A stretch of DNA of 64,000 nucleotides from Paenibacillus graminis. GTDB lineage: Bacteria; Bacillota; Bacilli; Paenibacillales; Paenibacillaceae. Position 1 is the stretch's first letter. Each line of letters begins with the position of its first letter. The translations under genes were made by a program, and so were the position numbers. Positions 56,069 to 64,000 of the stretch are shown here, piece by piece. A model generated the notes under the pieces. It was not told the DNA's origin, did not search any database, and worked only from the letters and a program-made list of their open reading frames with translations. The stretch spans positions 7,006,001 through 7,070,000 of the forward strand of contig NZ_CP009287.1 in the NCBI RefSeq assembly GCF_000758705.1. The letters are read 5' to 3'.

Positions 56069-57042
56069 ATCAAATCTCCTTCTAGCTCAGCCAATCCAAA
56101 TCCATATTTCCCCACTTCATTCCCAAGATATAGCATATATATTTTTTCGTCTAGCTCGAATACATTGGGATATGCAATCATTTCACTATCCCATTCACTA
56201 TCAACCTTTGAAACATTAATTCCGCATTCCTCATCCTTTCTTGTCCAATGTATTAAATCCCTAGAAACTGCATAACCAATCCTATAGGAGTTGTTAACAT
56301 TCTTTCTAAAATCTAAACACTTTCGATAGCAGAAGAACATATGATACACACCATTTTTATAAATTACATCTCCGCATGCTTGTGCCTCGTCTTCCCCTAG
56401 CTTATTAGCTATAATATCCTTATTTAACTTATCCCAATGTATCCCATCTTTCGACGTTGCCATCCTAAGTTTATAGTAGATCTCTGGTCTTCTATTATCG
56501 AAGGAAACCCATTTTCTACCTGCTGAATAAAATAGATACCACTTTCCATCATAAATTCTAACTTTAGGAGAACACACCACAAATGGCTCTTCTATAGAAT
56601 AGGAAACTACAGGTCCTCTTCCTATTTTCTTAAATGACTCACCGTCATTCTCGCTTATAGCACAACCGATGGCAACATTAAAAGGTACTGATTCGCAGCG
56701 TGTAACTCCACCATAATACCCGTATATTTTATCTCCATGCCTAACTACACTAAATGGATAAGTTCCAAACTCATCAAATTCACCTATCCCACCGGGTTCT
56801 ACCACTGGATGGTCAGAAACTTTAATTACTTTTGTCAGGTCCTCCCGATCCAAATCAACATATGCAATACGACTAATGGTTTGCCCTTGTTCATTTGGCT
56901 TTTCACGACAGGAGAAATACACACGAACAAAACTATCAAGTATTAGTACATTTTGTCCTTGTGCATAATTCCATCTCCAACTTGGTCTATTTTCATCCCC
57001 GCATGGGTTAAATATTAACCCTTTCTTTTTCCAATTTAGCAT
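56065..57042 (-). CDS. Five-bladed beta-propeller glycosidase-fold protein, copy 1
   Basis: It shares the order and many residues of the neighbouring copy: LDSFVRVYFSCREKPNEQGQTISRIAYVDLD, FGTYPFSVVRHGDKIYGYYGG, IGCAISENDGESFKKIGRGPVV, EEPFVVCSPKVRIYDGKWYLFYSAG, YHMFFCYRKCLDFRKNVNNSYRIGYAVSRDLIHWTRKDEECGI, and EWDSEMIAYPNVFELDEKIYMLYLGNEVGKYGFGLAELE. The tandem pair must come from duplication. The ATG has AGGAGAGG upstream. No signal peptide is present, so it is cytoplasmic. Confidence 0.75.
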   Translation of the reverse strand: MLNWKKKGLIFNPCGDENRPSWRWNYAQGQNVLILDSFVRVYFSCREKPNEQGQTISRIAYVDLDREDLTKVIKVSDHPVVEPGGIGEFDEFGTYPFSVVRHGDKIYGYYGGVTRCESVPFNVAIGCAISENDGESFKKIGRGPVVSYSIEEPFVVCSPKVRIYDGKWYLFYSAGRKWVSFDNRRPEIYYKLRMATSKDGIHWDKLNKDIIANKLGEDEAQACGDVIYKNGVYHMFFCYRKCLDFRKNVNNSYRIGYAVSRDLIHWTRKDEECGINVSKVDSEWDSEMIAYPNVFELDEKIYMLYLGNEVGKYGFGLAELEGDLI

Positions 57043-57054
57043 ACTGCCTCTCCT

Positions 57055-57750
57055 CTAATTTATCTGGCACCGTTTTAGTATCCCGATAACTTGCTCTCTA
57101 CTATTAAACATAAGGACATCAATTATTGATAGTGCAGGAATAAATTCGTTCCCAAATTGTTCATATTGAAGTGGCTCCATACAGATAAACTTTAGATCCA
57201 AATCATACTTACTAAACACATCTTTTGAATACAAATCCACGCCTCCAATAGGATTTATATATTCCGTTCCGTTTAATGCTTTACAAATAGCTATCACTCT
57301 ATCCTGTGACTTTAAACTACTATCTATATCTAATGAAGAGGACTTTACTATTTTTGTGTCAATTCCCAAATAACTTACTATTATATGGACTGAATGATGT
57401 ATAAATTCAAATAAATTCCTGCTATTGTAAGTAAAACACTTCTCAACTAGCGCAATAATTTCCTCATAATAAGGAGCCTTCTTATAGGCTTGTTTTAGCT
57501 GATTAATACATTTAGTAGAGTTAAATGCTTCTGAAATATGTCGTTCTCTTATATCTAAAAAATCTGATTCTTTTTTTAAATTTATTGTAAAATAGTGATC
57601 TTTTCCTTGTGCTAAATAGCGGTTTCGATTAACCCACCCTTTTTTTGTATATTGGATATTATCATAAATAACAAATAAATCAACTTCGTTAATTAATTGA
57701 AAATACCCTAAATATGGTAGAAAGTAGGGCTGCATTATTCCAATCTTCAT
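57055..57750 (-). CDS. WbqC family protein
   Basis: MKIGIMQPYFLPYLGYFQLINEVDLFVIYDNIQYTKKGWVNRNRY is the unmistakable WbqC opening; YINPIGGVDLYSKDVFSKYDLDLKFI and SIIDVLMFNSREQV match the end. WbqC proteins are found in O-antigen and glycan clusters together with amino-sugar genes; their reaction is not firmly known. It lies 12 bases after the propeller copy 1 and 1 base from the glycosyltransferase-like gene. Confidence 0.92.
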   Translation of the reverse strand: MKIGIMQPYFLPYLGYFQLINEVDLFVIYDNIQYTKKGWVNRNRYLAQGKDHYFTINLKKESDFLDIRERHISEAFNSTKCINQLKQAYKKAPYYEEIIALVEKCFTYNSRNLFEFIHHSVHIIVSYLGIDTKIVKSSSLDIDSSLKSQDRVIAICKALNGTEYINPIGGVDLYSKDVFSKYDLDLKFICMEPLQYEQFGNEFIPALSIIDVLMFNSREQVIGILKRCQIN

Positions 57751-57751
57751 T

Positions 57752-59320
57752 TTAAACTATCTCTTTCTTTTCAATTAGTTGTTTAGCTTCTGATAAGATT
57801 TTTCCTACTTGATCAACTAGATTGATTTGTTTTTCTTCCTCCGCTTTCTTTAAGGCTGCATTACGTTTGTGTTGATAAAATTCACTATCCGTTACATATC
57901 TCTTCACTTGATTCACCATGTCTTCTAACGTTTCACATTCGAATTCCTCTCCAACGGCACTAGCGACATCACAGTTTGGAAGTGTGACTACCGGTATGCC
58001 TTGGAAAATTGAACATATCGCTCCTGCAGCTGCTCCACTTCGTGGTAAATTTAAAAATAGTTTCCCTTCTCCTACAGCCCTATAAAAATTATCCGAATAT
58101 CCCATACATCTTGAACGACTAATAAGCTTTTTATTAGTTGTGACTTGATCTAATGAAACTTGTCCTATAAAAATAAAATATATAGAATCTGAAATTTCTA
58201 ATATAGCTTCTAACATATCTACTGCTATATTATTGAGCTCCGACTGCAAACGATTTCCTGCTATAACTATTGGAAATGCACCCTCAGGAAGTGAGTCATA
58301 TTTTGCTACTTCCTTCCCATTATCTTCTGGAATATATGGTATTCTAAAATCTATAATGTTTTGTTTTTTCTCTTCGATAAAACGCTCAATCTCATATGTT
58401 GACTTCTTATCACCTTTTAAATAACGTAATAAAATATCACTCTCTGAAACTACTAATTGTTTTGTTAAATTCATACTCATCAAAGTGAATACACCATTAA
58501 ATAAATCGGCAAAATTCTCGATACTTCCTAGTTTCCATATAAACATCGGATTATAGTCGTAAATTGCTTCCACTAATTCTCTTTGTTCATTAATATTATT
58601 CTCATCTATGACAATCTGATATCCAATAACCATACTTGGAGACCCACAATCAAGTTCAAAGAATCTATCTAATTGTTGTATTCGATTTAGAAATATAGGT
58701 GATATGCAATTGCCATAGTCATAATTTTGATCAAATGCTACAACTGTATATACTTGCATATTATAAACTGCTTGAAGAATAGAGATTAATTCTAACAATA
58801 TGCGAGTAGGTGCATGTTCTACACCTAATAGCTGGTTCGTTACAATTACAATTCTATTTGAATTTCGTTCTTTTAATGGAACATAAGGTAATTCTAGCCC
58901 TAACTCATCTCTCCACAGTTTATTTATTTTGCTATTTAACTGACGTTGTTTGAAATAGATATCCTTATCAAGGTTAGTTGTTACTTTATTGTTTAGCATA
59001 GCAATAACTTGTGTTTTATAGTGTTTTAACTCGTCTAAGGAGATTTCTTCGGTGCATAATATATCTAGTAAATATAATAGTGCATCAAAATCATTTAGCT
59101 CCTTAATCAATACACTTAACAAAAACAATTGACTACTGTAGTCTCCGGCAAAACTATTTTTTATCTCTTCAATAACTTTATCTTTACCCAACTGCTTACA
59201 TTTTTCATTATACTCTTCTAAGCAATTATTCTTTGCTTCTAAATACTCTGTAGTTACATTATTGTTTGATGCTTGAATTACATTTAAAAAATGTTGCAAC
59301 TGGATAAATAAATTTTTCAT
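57752..59320 (-). CDS. Putative GT-B fold glycosyltransferase with N-terminal helical region
   Basis: The first 150 residues are helical and charged. From about 165 (RIVIVTNQLLGVEHAPTRILLELISIL) to the end the sequence looks like a GT-B transferase: FPIVIAGNRLQSELNNIAVDMLEAILE near 345, SRCMGYSDNFYRAVGEGKLFLNLPRSGAAAGAICSIFQGIPVVTLPNCDVASAVGEEF near 420, which resembles the donor-binding part of family 4- or 41-like enzymes. Neither donor nor acceptor can be told. It overlaps the aminotransferase gene by 4 bases. Confidence 0.65.
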   Translation of the reverse strand: MKNLFIQLQHFLNVIQASNNNVTTEYLEAKNNCLEEYNEKCKQLGKDKVIEEIKNSFAGDYSSQLFLLSVLIKELNDFDALLYLLDILCTEEISLDELKHYKTQVIAMLNNKVTTNLDKDIYFKQRQLNSKINKLWRDELGLELPYVPLKERNSNRIVIVTNQLLGVEHAPTRILLELISILQAVYNMQVYTVVAFDQNYDYGNCISPIFLNRIQQLDRFFELDCGSPSMVIGYQIVIDENNINEQRELVEAIYDYNPMFIWKLGSIENFADLFNGVFTLMSMNLTKQLVVSESDILLRYLKGDKKSTYEIERFIEEKKQNIIDFRIPYIPEDNGKEVAKYDSLPEGAFPIVIAGNRLQSELNNIAVDMLEAILEISDSIYFIFIGQVSLDQVTTNKKLISRSRCMGYSDNFYRAVGEGKLFLNLPRSGAAAGAICSIFQGIPVVTLPNCDVASAVGEEFECETLEDMVNQVKRYVTDSEFYQHKRNAALKKAEEEKQINLVDQVGKILSEAKQLIEKKEIV

Positions 59321-60426
59321 CTTTTAATACTCCTTATTATGTTAGTAATGTTATCTACTTCTTCTTCTGTCATATCAGTTGCTAATGGTAAAATCAAAAT
59401 CTGCTTTGATATTCTATCTGCGACTGGCGTCTTTACAGTATTAAAAACTCCACTATAACACTCTGCTTGATATGTTAATGGATAAAAATATTTTCTAGCG
59501 TATATCTGGTGGTTGTTTAACCATTCAAAAATATCATTTCTACTGTACCCTAGTTCTTCCTCTATAACTACTATAGGATAATATGAATAATTATATTTTA
59601 CATTTTCTTGTGCATTTCGTATTTTTATCCCAGGCACCCCTGTCAATCTCTTATCATACCATTCCGTTACCTGTCTTCTTTTATCTATCTCATTTTCAAT
59701 GTACCTTAGGTTACATATTCCCATCGCTGCTTGAAATTCATTCATTTTGGCATTAAGTCCAATTCCGTCAACTTCCTCTTGTGACTTAATTCCAAAATTC
59801 TTTAGCTGATATAATAACTTTCCTATTTCCGATTTATTGTAGACTACTGCTCCGCCTTCAATTGTGTGAAATACTTTAGTAGCATGAAAGCTAAACATTG
59901 AGGCATCACCAAAATTCCCAATTCCCTGTCCATTATATTCGCAACCAAAAGCATGTGCTGCATCATAAATTACCTTTAAATTATGCTTTTTAGCAATTCT
60001 TTCAATCTCCTCTACATTGCATATATTTCCATACACATGTACGGGTAAGATTGCTGAAGTTTTCTCCGTTATTAGTGACTCTATCTTTGATACGTCTAAC
60101 GTATAATCTTCTTCGTTTATATCACAAAACACAGGGGTTAAATTGCGTCTAACAATCGCATGTGTCGTGGATATAAATGTAAATGGAGTTGTAATTACCT
60201 CACCCGTAATTCCAAGTGCATGAATTGCAAGTTCTAACGCTAAATGACCATTTACAAATAAAGAGATTTCATTTACTTTCAGGTAGTCTATTAGTTCTTT
60301 CTCTAACTTTTTATGTAATTCCCCCATATTCGTCAATATTGAACTTTCCCATAATCCTTTAATTTCATTAATATATTCTTCTAAAGGAGGCAAAGATGAT
60401 TTTGTAACATATCTTGTTTTGTTCAT
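59317..60426 (-). CDS. DegT/DnrJ/EryC1/StrS-type sugar aminotransferase
   Basis: The PLP enzyme has FVNGHLALELAIHALGI, PFTFISTTHAIVRRNLTPVFCDI, the conserved VIYDAAHAFG, and the Schiff-base lysine in SFHATKVFHTIEGG (Lys184), as in VioA/FdtB-like 4- or 3-ketosugar aminotransferases. It would aminate a dTDP-keto-deoxysugar. No nucleotide-sugar synthase is encoded next to it, so the substrate must be made elsewhere. It is the first gene of the AT-rich operon; no ribosome site stronger than GAGAGTGAAAAT precedes the ATG. Confidence 0.92.
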   Translation of the reverse strand: MNKTRYVTKSSLPPLEEYINEIKGLWESSILTNMGELHKKLEKELIDYLKVNEISLFVNGHLALELAIHALGITGEVITTPFTFISTTHAIVRRNLTPVFCDINEEDYTLDVSKIESLITEKTSAILPVHVYGNICNVEEIERIAKKHNLKVIYDAAHAFGCEYNGQGIGNFGDASMFSFHATKVFHTIEGGAVVYNKSEIGKLLYQLKNFGIKSQEEVDGIGLNAKMNEFQAAMGICNLRYIENEIDKRRQVTEWYDKRLTGVPGIKIRNAQENVKYNYSYYPIVVIEEELGYSRNDIFEWLNNHQIYARKYFYPLTYQAECYSGVFNTVKTPVADRISKQILILPLATDMTEEEVDNITNIIRSIKR

Positions 60427-61296
60427 CGTATTTTCACTCTCTTATATTTATTTATGCTGATATTATTTGTGTACTGATAGCATTAATTTTACTCTTTTCT
60501 TTTCTGAGAATAATTTGAGATATCGGTTTATTCACAGTGATTCAGAATCACATATTCTTTCCATCAAATTTATGAAAATAGCGTTTTGTTACTAACTAAA
60601 AATCCATTTTAGTGTGAATCCACTTAAAGGTTCTCTATTAACTTATATCGGAAAATAACCGTAATTACATTAGCTGTTAAAACAGCTTATAATATCCAAT
60701 ATCTTGCACAAATGTTTAATTCTTTTTTAGAATATAATATAATAAAATACATTTTTTAACTATTATGAATGTATTAACAAAGCAACCACCAAATCACTAA
60801 ACTACTCTATCCCATCCCCAACCAGCTCTCTATATTCAACTCTCTCAGGCACAGACTCAACACATTCGCCTATCCTCCGGAATCTTTCCTGAATAAGAAA
60901 GGGATTGAACCTATTTATTCAGTCCTAATCACTATTAGTAAATTGATGAAACATAAATCTTTCTCTTCACATTTCCAATTCCATTATCCGATTTATTCTT
61001 TCTATCTACCCCTTGCGCAAAAAAAAATGCGGCCAGTCCCCCGTAAAAGGGCATGTCGCACCTTGTTCTTACCCTCTATGGAAACCGACTACGCCGAACG
61101 CTTATTTTTGATCTGCGGCATAAGGCCGATCCTCGGCGTCCTGAACAGTCGTCGCCCGTGACGACCCGGATCACAATCACGTCCGGATCTGACTTCCTCA
61201 CTTTACATACTCTAATGATTCTTAGCATTTTATTTCTTTGCCTTTTGAGCCTTTGCCAGTTTATCAGCAACAGTTTATGTTTGTGTTTGGGTTCAT
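60427..61296. other. Gap of about 870 bases: AT-rich leader and unidentified sequence
   Basis: 60427-60780 is very AT-rich and must hold the promoter of the minus-strand glycan cluster, but no -35/-10 pair stands out. 61031-61200 is of higher G+C and has short frames on both strands (for example KSDPDVIVIRVVTGDD on the minus strand) that I cannot assign. It could be debris of mobile DNA, in keeping with the recombinase fragment that follows. Confidence 0.35.
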
Positions 61297-61446
61297 ATGA
61301 GCCGTGAGGTCTATCGGACCAAGCCGGGGAATTTCTTTACCAGCGTCGCCATTAAGACAATCATCAACAACCCTGTCTACATCGGGAAGATCCGCTGCAA
61401 TGTGCGGGAGGACTGGAGCGAGAAGCGGAGCAAGGGCATTAACCCC
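61297..61446 (+). pseudogene. Fragment of a large serine recombinase
   Basis: The frame reads REVYRTKPGNFFTSVAIKTI then INNPVYIGKIRCNVREDWSEKRSKGINP, the typical middle of the recombinase domain (PF07508) of large serine recombinases (resolvase/integrase). Both the catalytic N-terminal domain and the zinc-ribbon/coiled-coil part are missing; after GINP the similarity stops. It is a relic of a mobile element at the edge of the AT-rich cluster. Confidence 0.65.
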
Positions 61447-61464
61447 GTCATTTCTACTGAACGT

Positions 61465-61494
61465 AAAAAAAGACAACCAGTTTCGATGGTTGTC
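61465..61494 (-). terminator. Terminator of the MacB-like exporter operon
   Basis: GACAACCA (61472-61479) and TGGTTGTC (61487-61494) pair; on the minus strand TTTTTTT follows. It is about 140 bases after the stop of the ATPase gene and partly overlaps the end of the recombinase-fragment frame. Confidence 0.8.
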
Positions 61495-61633
61495 CCTTGT
61501 GTATTGTACCCTTTTCAAGGAAAATAAACTTGCCCAGTCCCTGCCATCAGCACCTTGATTATCGTAACCCAGACGCCTTATCAATCCTGCCTATGCTTTT
61601 ACGATGCGCTCAGCCATACTCAAGTATCATCAC

Positions 61634-62329
61634 TTAATGGATGGACTCCACTTTCGCTAACGATAATTTGCCGTCTTCCATCCGGTATACCTTGTCGCAG
61701 TAAGCAAGTAGCCGTTCGTCATGGGTCACCATAACCGCCGCTTTATGGCGTGTTCTGACCTCATGGGCAATCAAGGAGACTACCTCATGGGCGCGCTTCG
61801 TGTCAAGACTTGCTGTAGGCTCGTCCGCCAATATAACATTGGGATCGTTAATTAACGCCCGGGCAATTGCCGTACGTTGTTTCTCGCCCCCGGATAGTTC
61901 CTCCGGATAACTCTTCAACTTTGTTCCTAGACCTAGCTCTTCAAGCAGTTTTACGGCAGAAGCTTTATCTGCTGCGGTAACCTTTCCCGACATCCGCTTC
62001 ACGACAAGCAACTGGTCAAGAACATTCAAATACGGAACCAAATTTGAAGCCTGCATAATGAATCCAACCTCATGCAATCGGATGTCGGATAGTTGATTGC
62101 CTGACAGCGTCGATACGTCCTGCCCATTCAGCTTAACTTCTCCCTCAGAGGCTTTTAGCAATGCGCCTGCAATGGATAAGAAGGTGCTTTTGCCCGAACC
62201 GGAAGGCCCTACGACCGCGACGAACTCACCCGGTTCCACGGTAATGGACACGTTATCTAATGCCGAAACACGGTTTGAACCTTCATTGTAATACTTTGAA
62301 GCCGCTGTAATTTGCAATCCCGTAGTCAT
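61634..62329 (-). CDS. ABC transporter ATP-binding protein (MacB/LolD-like)
   Basis: Walker A GPSGSGKSTFLSI, Q-loop MQASNLVPYLNV, signature LSGGEKQRTAIARAL, Walker B ILADEPTASLD and the H-loop VTHDERL are all present in 231 residues. The sequence is of the MacB/YknY/HrtA type that works with an FtsX-like permease. Its start overlaps the permease stop by one base. It exports an unknown, perhaps toxic, compound under TetR control. Confidence 0.92.
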   Translation of the reverse strand: MTTGLQITAASKYYNEGSNRVSALDNVSITVEPGEFVAVVGPSGSGKSTFLSIAGALLKASEGEVKLNGQDVSTLSGNQLSDIRLHEVGFIMQASNLVPYLNVLDQLLVVKRMSGKVTAADKASAVKLLEELGLGTKLKSYPEELSGGEKQRTAIARALINDPNVILADEPTASLDTKRAHEVVSLIAHEVRTRHKAAVMVTHDERLLAYCDKVYRMEDGKLSLAKVESIH

Positions 62330-63453
62330 TATTCAACCCTCCCAAGTGCTTTAAGCGGATCAATTTTCGAAATCGTGCGAACCGATACCAAGGAGCTGAG
62401 CAATGAAATGACCAGCAATACGATGGAATAGGTGAATACCAGCTTTGGTTCAAGCATGAAGGGCATGCCTTTGGGCATGATTGCCGCCGTCCCATAAGTC
62501 AGGATTATGCCAGCTATAATGCTAGAGAGCGATAGAACGAACACCTGTGAGACGACTGCTTTGCCCAAGAACCCATTTTTGGCTCCGATTGCTTTCATAA
62601 TCCCGAACTGGTTAGTCTTCTGCATCGTAAATACATAGAAGAATACGCCAAGTACGAATGCCGAGATCGCAAGCAGGAACGCAAGCATCATCATGATCGT
62701 GCCATTCTCTTCTTTGTATCCAGGCATCCCCTGTACTGCTGCCGCACGAGTAACCGTATCCGTACCCGGCAGCTGTTCATTAATGGCATTAGAATCAATA
62801 TCACTGCCTTGAAGCATGATTGCATTTACTGGTTCCTTGACCCCTTTGTCCGAACCTGGTGCCGCAAACGCAATCTTTCGCCACTCTGCAATGGGTGTGA
62901 AAACAGCTGCTACGTGGTTATACGTCTGATCCTTGACAAAACCGACGATAGTCAATGATTCCATTGAGCCATCCAATTGGAAGGTTTCTCCCAGTTTAAA
63001 GCCCTCGTCGTCTTTCATGGCCTCATTTACTATAACTTGCGTCATGTTATCGGATGTTAGCCCTGTACCTTCAATGATCTTTGGCTCTAAAAAACTCCCC
63101 GGATCAATACCAATAATGGCTATATCTGCTTTATCCTCATTCCCTGCGTTATTCCCTTTGATTGCCGATGCCATGATGGTACCCATTGGGGATACGGCTC
63201 TTACATTCGGCATTTCTGTTAATTTAGCTGTTAATTCATTAGACAATAAGGATTTACTCATCGAAGCTTTTGAGCCTTGTTCAAAAACTACATAATCAGC
63301 CTTCATATTCTTGAACGTCGAAGCAGCTAATGTAGATAACCCATTTCCCAATCCTGATAATATGAACACCAGCCAAGAAATAAGCACAAAAATGATCGCA
63401 ATCATCAAAAACCTTTTTTTGTTGTGTTTCAATTCCTTCAATGCCAAAAACAT
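62329..63453 (-). CDS. FtsX/MacB-type ABC permease
   Basis: One N-terminal membrane segment (about 15-37) is followed by a large external MacB-like domain (40-250) and three C-terminal segments (about 250-370; MMMLAFLLAISAFVLGVFFYVFTMQKTNQFGIMKAIGAKNGFL is the FtsX signature). The 374-residue length fits HrtB/DevC-like permeases. AAGGGAGGAGAGG precedes the ATG. It is the first gene of the exporter unit and lies downstream of tetR in the same direction. Confidence 0.9.
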   Translation of the reverse strand: MFLALKELKHNKKRFLMIAIIFVLISWLVFILSGLGNGLSTLAASTFKNMKADYVVFEQGSKASMSKSLLSNELTAKLTEMPNVRAVSPMGTIMASAIKGNNAGNEDKADIAIIGIDPGSFLEPKIIEGTGLTSDNMTQVIVNEAMKDDEGFKLGETFQLDGSMESLTIVGFVKDQTYNHVAAVFTPIAEWRKIAFAAPGSDKGVKEPVNAIMLQGSDIDSNAINEQLPGTDTVTRAAAVQGMPGYKEENGTIMMMLAFLLAISAFVLGVFFYVFTMQKTNQFGIMKAIGAKNGFLGKAVVSQVFVLSLSSIIAGIILTYGTAAIMPKGMPFMLEPKLVFTYSIVLLVISLLSSLVSVRTISKIDPLKALGRVE

Positions 63454-63482
63454 AATTTATTCCTCTCCTCCCTTAAATAAAT

Positions 63483-63494
63483 GACACGAGTGTC
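63483..63494. promoter_or_regulatory. Operator half: GACAC-N2-GTGTC, proximal
   Basis: GACACGAGTGTC is an inverted repeat 29 bases before the permease start. It shares half-sites with the element at 63552-63565, so the pair probably binds the TetR regulator encoded upstream. Confidence 0.6.
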
Positions 63495-63551
63495 GAATTA
63501 AACATTTGTTGTCTCGTCCCACTCTCGATGTAATATAGTATGAACCATTTA

Positions 63552-63565
63552 TGACACATGTGTCA
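63552..63565. promoter_or_regulatory. Operator: perfect palindrome TGACACATGTGTCA, distal
   Basis: A perfect 14-base palindrome lies between the tetR stop and the permease. TTGACA within it could also serve as a -35, so binding would block the promoter, but the distance to TATATT (near 63532) is too long to be sure. Confidence 0.65.
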
Positions 63566-63589
63566 AATATAATAAATGGAAGATGGGCC

Positions 63590-64000
63590 CTAACCCCTTC
63601 CTGCTCCTCCCAGCCACATTTTGTACAAGAGCTTACTCCACTCTGGTGTAGGCATGTTCAGCATATTAGGAGTTTCAATAAGGTTGAAATAGACGCCTAT
63701 GATGACAGGAAGTGGAATGCTTGTATGTAGGTGTCCCTCTTCCTGCGCACGAACAAACAATAATTCAAGCTGATTTTTTAAAGTGATATGTGCTTGCTCA
63801 ACAAATTCAAGATCATTGGCTGCCGCAACAGAATTGGCTGTATTTATTTTATGAGCGTCACCAAGCAATTGATGGAAATCAGCCTCTTCCAGGTACACTG
63901 TCAGCAGATTCTGAAGGGCAATCATACAATCTGTCTCATCAATAGCTGATGCTTTTCGTAGTACACCTTCCATTGCACGCTTCATACATGCAGCAACGAT
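63590..64000 (-). CDS. TetR/AcrR-family regulator, C-terminal part (cut by window end)
   Basis: The frame is open to the last base, so the DNA-binding N-domain lies outside. What is visible is the helical ligand-binding half (LQNLLTVYLEEADFHQLLGDAHKIN, then HITLKNQLELLFVRAQEEGHLHTSIPLPVIIGVYFNLIETPNML), similar to TetR C-domains. It is transcribed toward the ABC exporter with operators in between, so it likely represses that unit. The ATG at 63985 is internal. Confidence 0.75.
   Translation of the reverse strand: MVAACMKRAMEGVLRKASAIDETDCMIALQNLLTVYLEEADFHQLLGDAHKINTANSVAAANDLEFVEQAHITLKNQLELLFVRAQEEGHLHTSIPLPVIIGVYFNLIETPNMLNMPTPEWSKLLYKMWLGGAGRG

Noticed and set aside
61031..61200. Higher-G+C stretch with short frames on both strands
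   Set aside because: No frame resembles a protein that I know, and stops interrupt all readings; described only as unidentified sequence.

Overview
The window reads as chromosome of a Paenibacillus-like Firmicute. The evidence is Bacillales-type regulation (SacY/RAT antitermination, AraR operators, a cre box, Pho-box-like repeats), strong GGAGG-type ribosome sites with frequent TTG/GTG starts, a RacA-like protein, DUF4097 and M23 lipoproteins, copper-amine-oxidase-like N-domains on secreted proteins, and many paired two-component/ABC modules. No rRNA, tRNA, CRISPR array or intact insertion sequence was seen.

Layout. 0-9 kb: an AIM24 protein (cut by the window edge), a RacA-like protein flanked by palindromes, a repeat-rich gap, a divergent HPr kinase, then a compact sucrose/levan locus: a PTS EIIBC sensor/transporter, a SacY-type antiterminator, levansucrase and endolevanase, with a RAT/terminator switch before each of the two transcription units. 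9-17.5 kb: malate:quinone oxidoreductase, a family 8 glycosyltransferase with a very unusual proline-rich and arginine/lysine-rich tail next to a sugar nucleotidyltransferase, a short GNAT protein preceded by a leader peptide, EVE and DinB-like genes, an alpha/beta hydrolase and an SDR. 17.7-31.6 kb: a histidine kinase fused to its response regulator, facing an ABC exporter and a DUF4097 lipoprotein; a second two-component pair; an M23 lipoprotein; a large protein with a TerD-like C-terminus; an NlpC/P60 hydrolase; and an amino-acid permease behind a single-aptamer glycine riboswitch.

31.7-43 kb: pnuC-nadR for NMN/nicotinamide riboside salvage, an RR-ABC-ABC-HK module, a beta-propeller phytase with candidate PhoP boxes, a YdeI-like protein and another ABC exporter. 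43-47 kb: araR divergent from araB-araD-araA, with AraR operators on both sides. 47.3-52.4 kb: a fructoselysine (Amadori product) operon frlC-frlA / frlB-frlD-frlR, with a cre box, two promoters that share one dyad element over the -10, and a perfect palindrome before frlR.

52.6-61.6 kb is accessory DNA. A methyltransferase and a decayed reading frame lead into a markedly AT-rich six-gene run plus an acetyltransferase on the minus strand (DegT aminotransferase, glycosyltransferase-like protein, WbqC protein, two paralogous five-bladed-propeller proteins, methyltransferase, GNAT). It looks like a transferred glycan-decoration cluster and is followed by a fragment of a serine recombinase. The window ends with a TetR-regulated MacB-like ABC exporter; the tetR gene is cut by the window edge. 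The candidates I find most worth a second look are the fused kinase/regulator, the tailed GT8, the PRD2-mutated SacY next to a divergent HprK, and the shared frl operator. I do not see one clear, wholly new multi-gene system.
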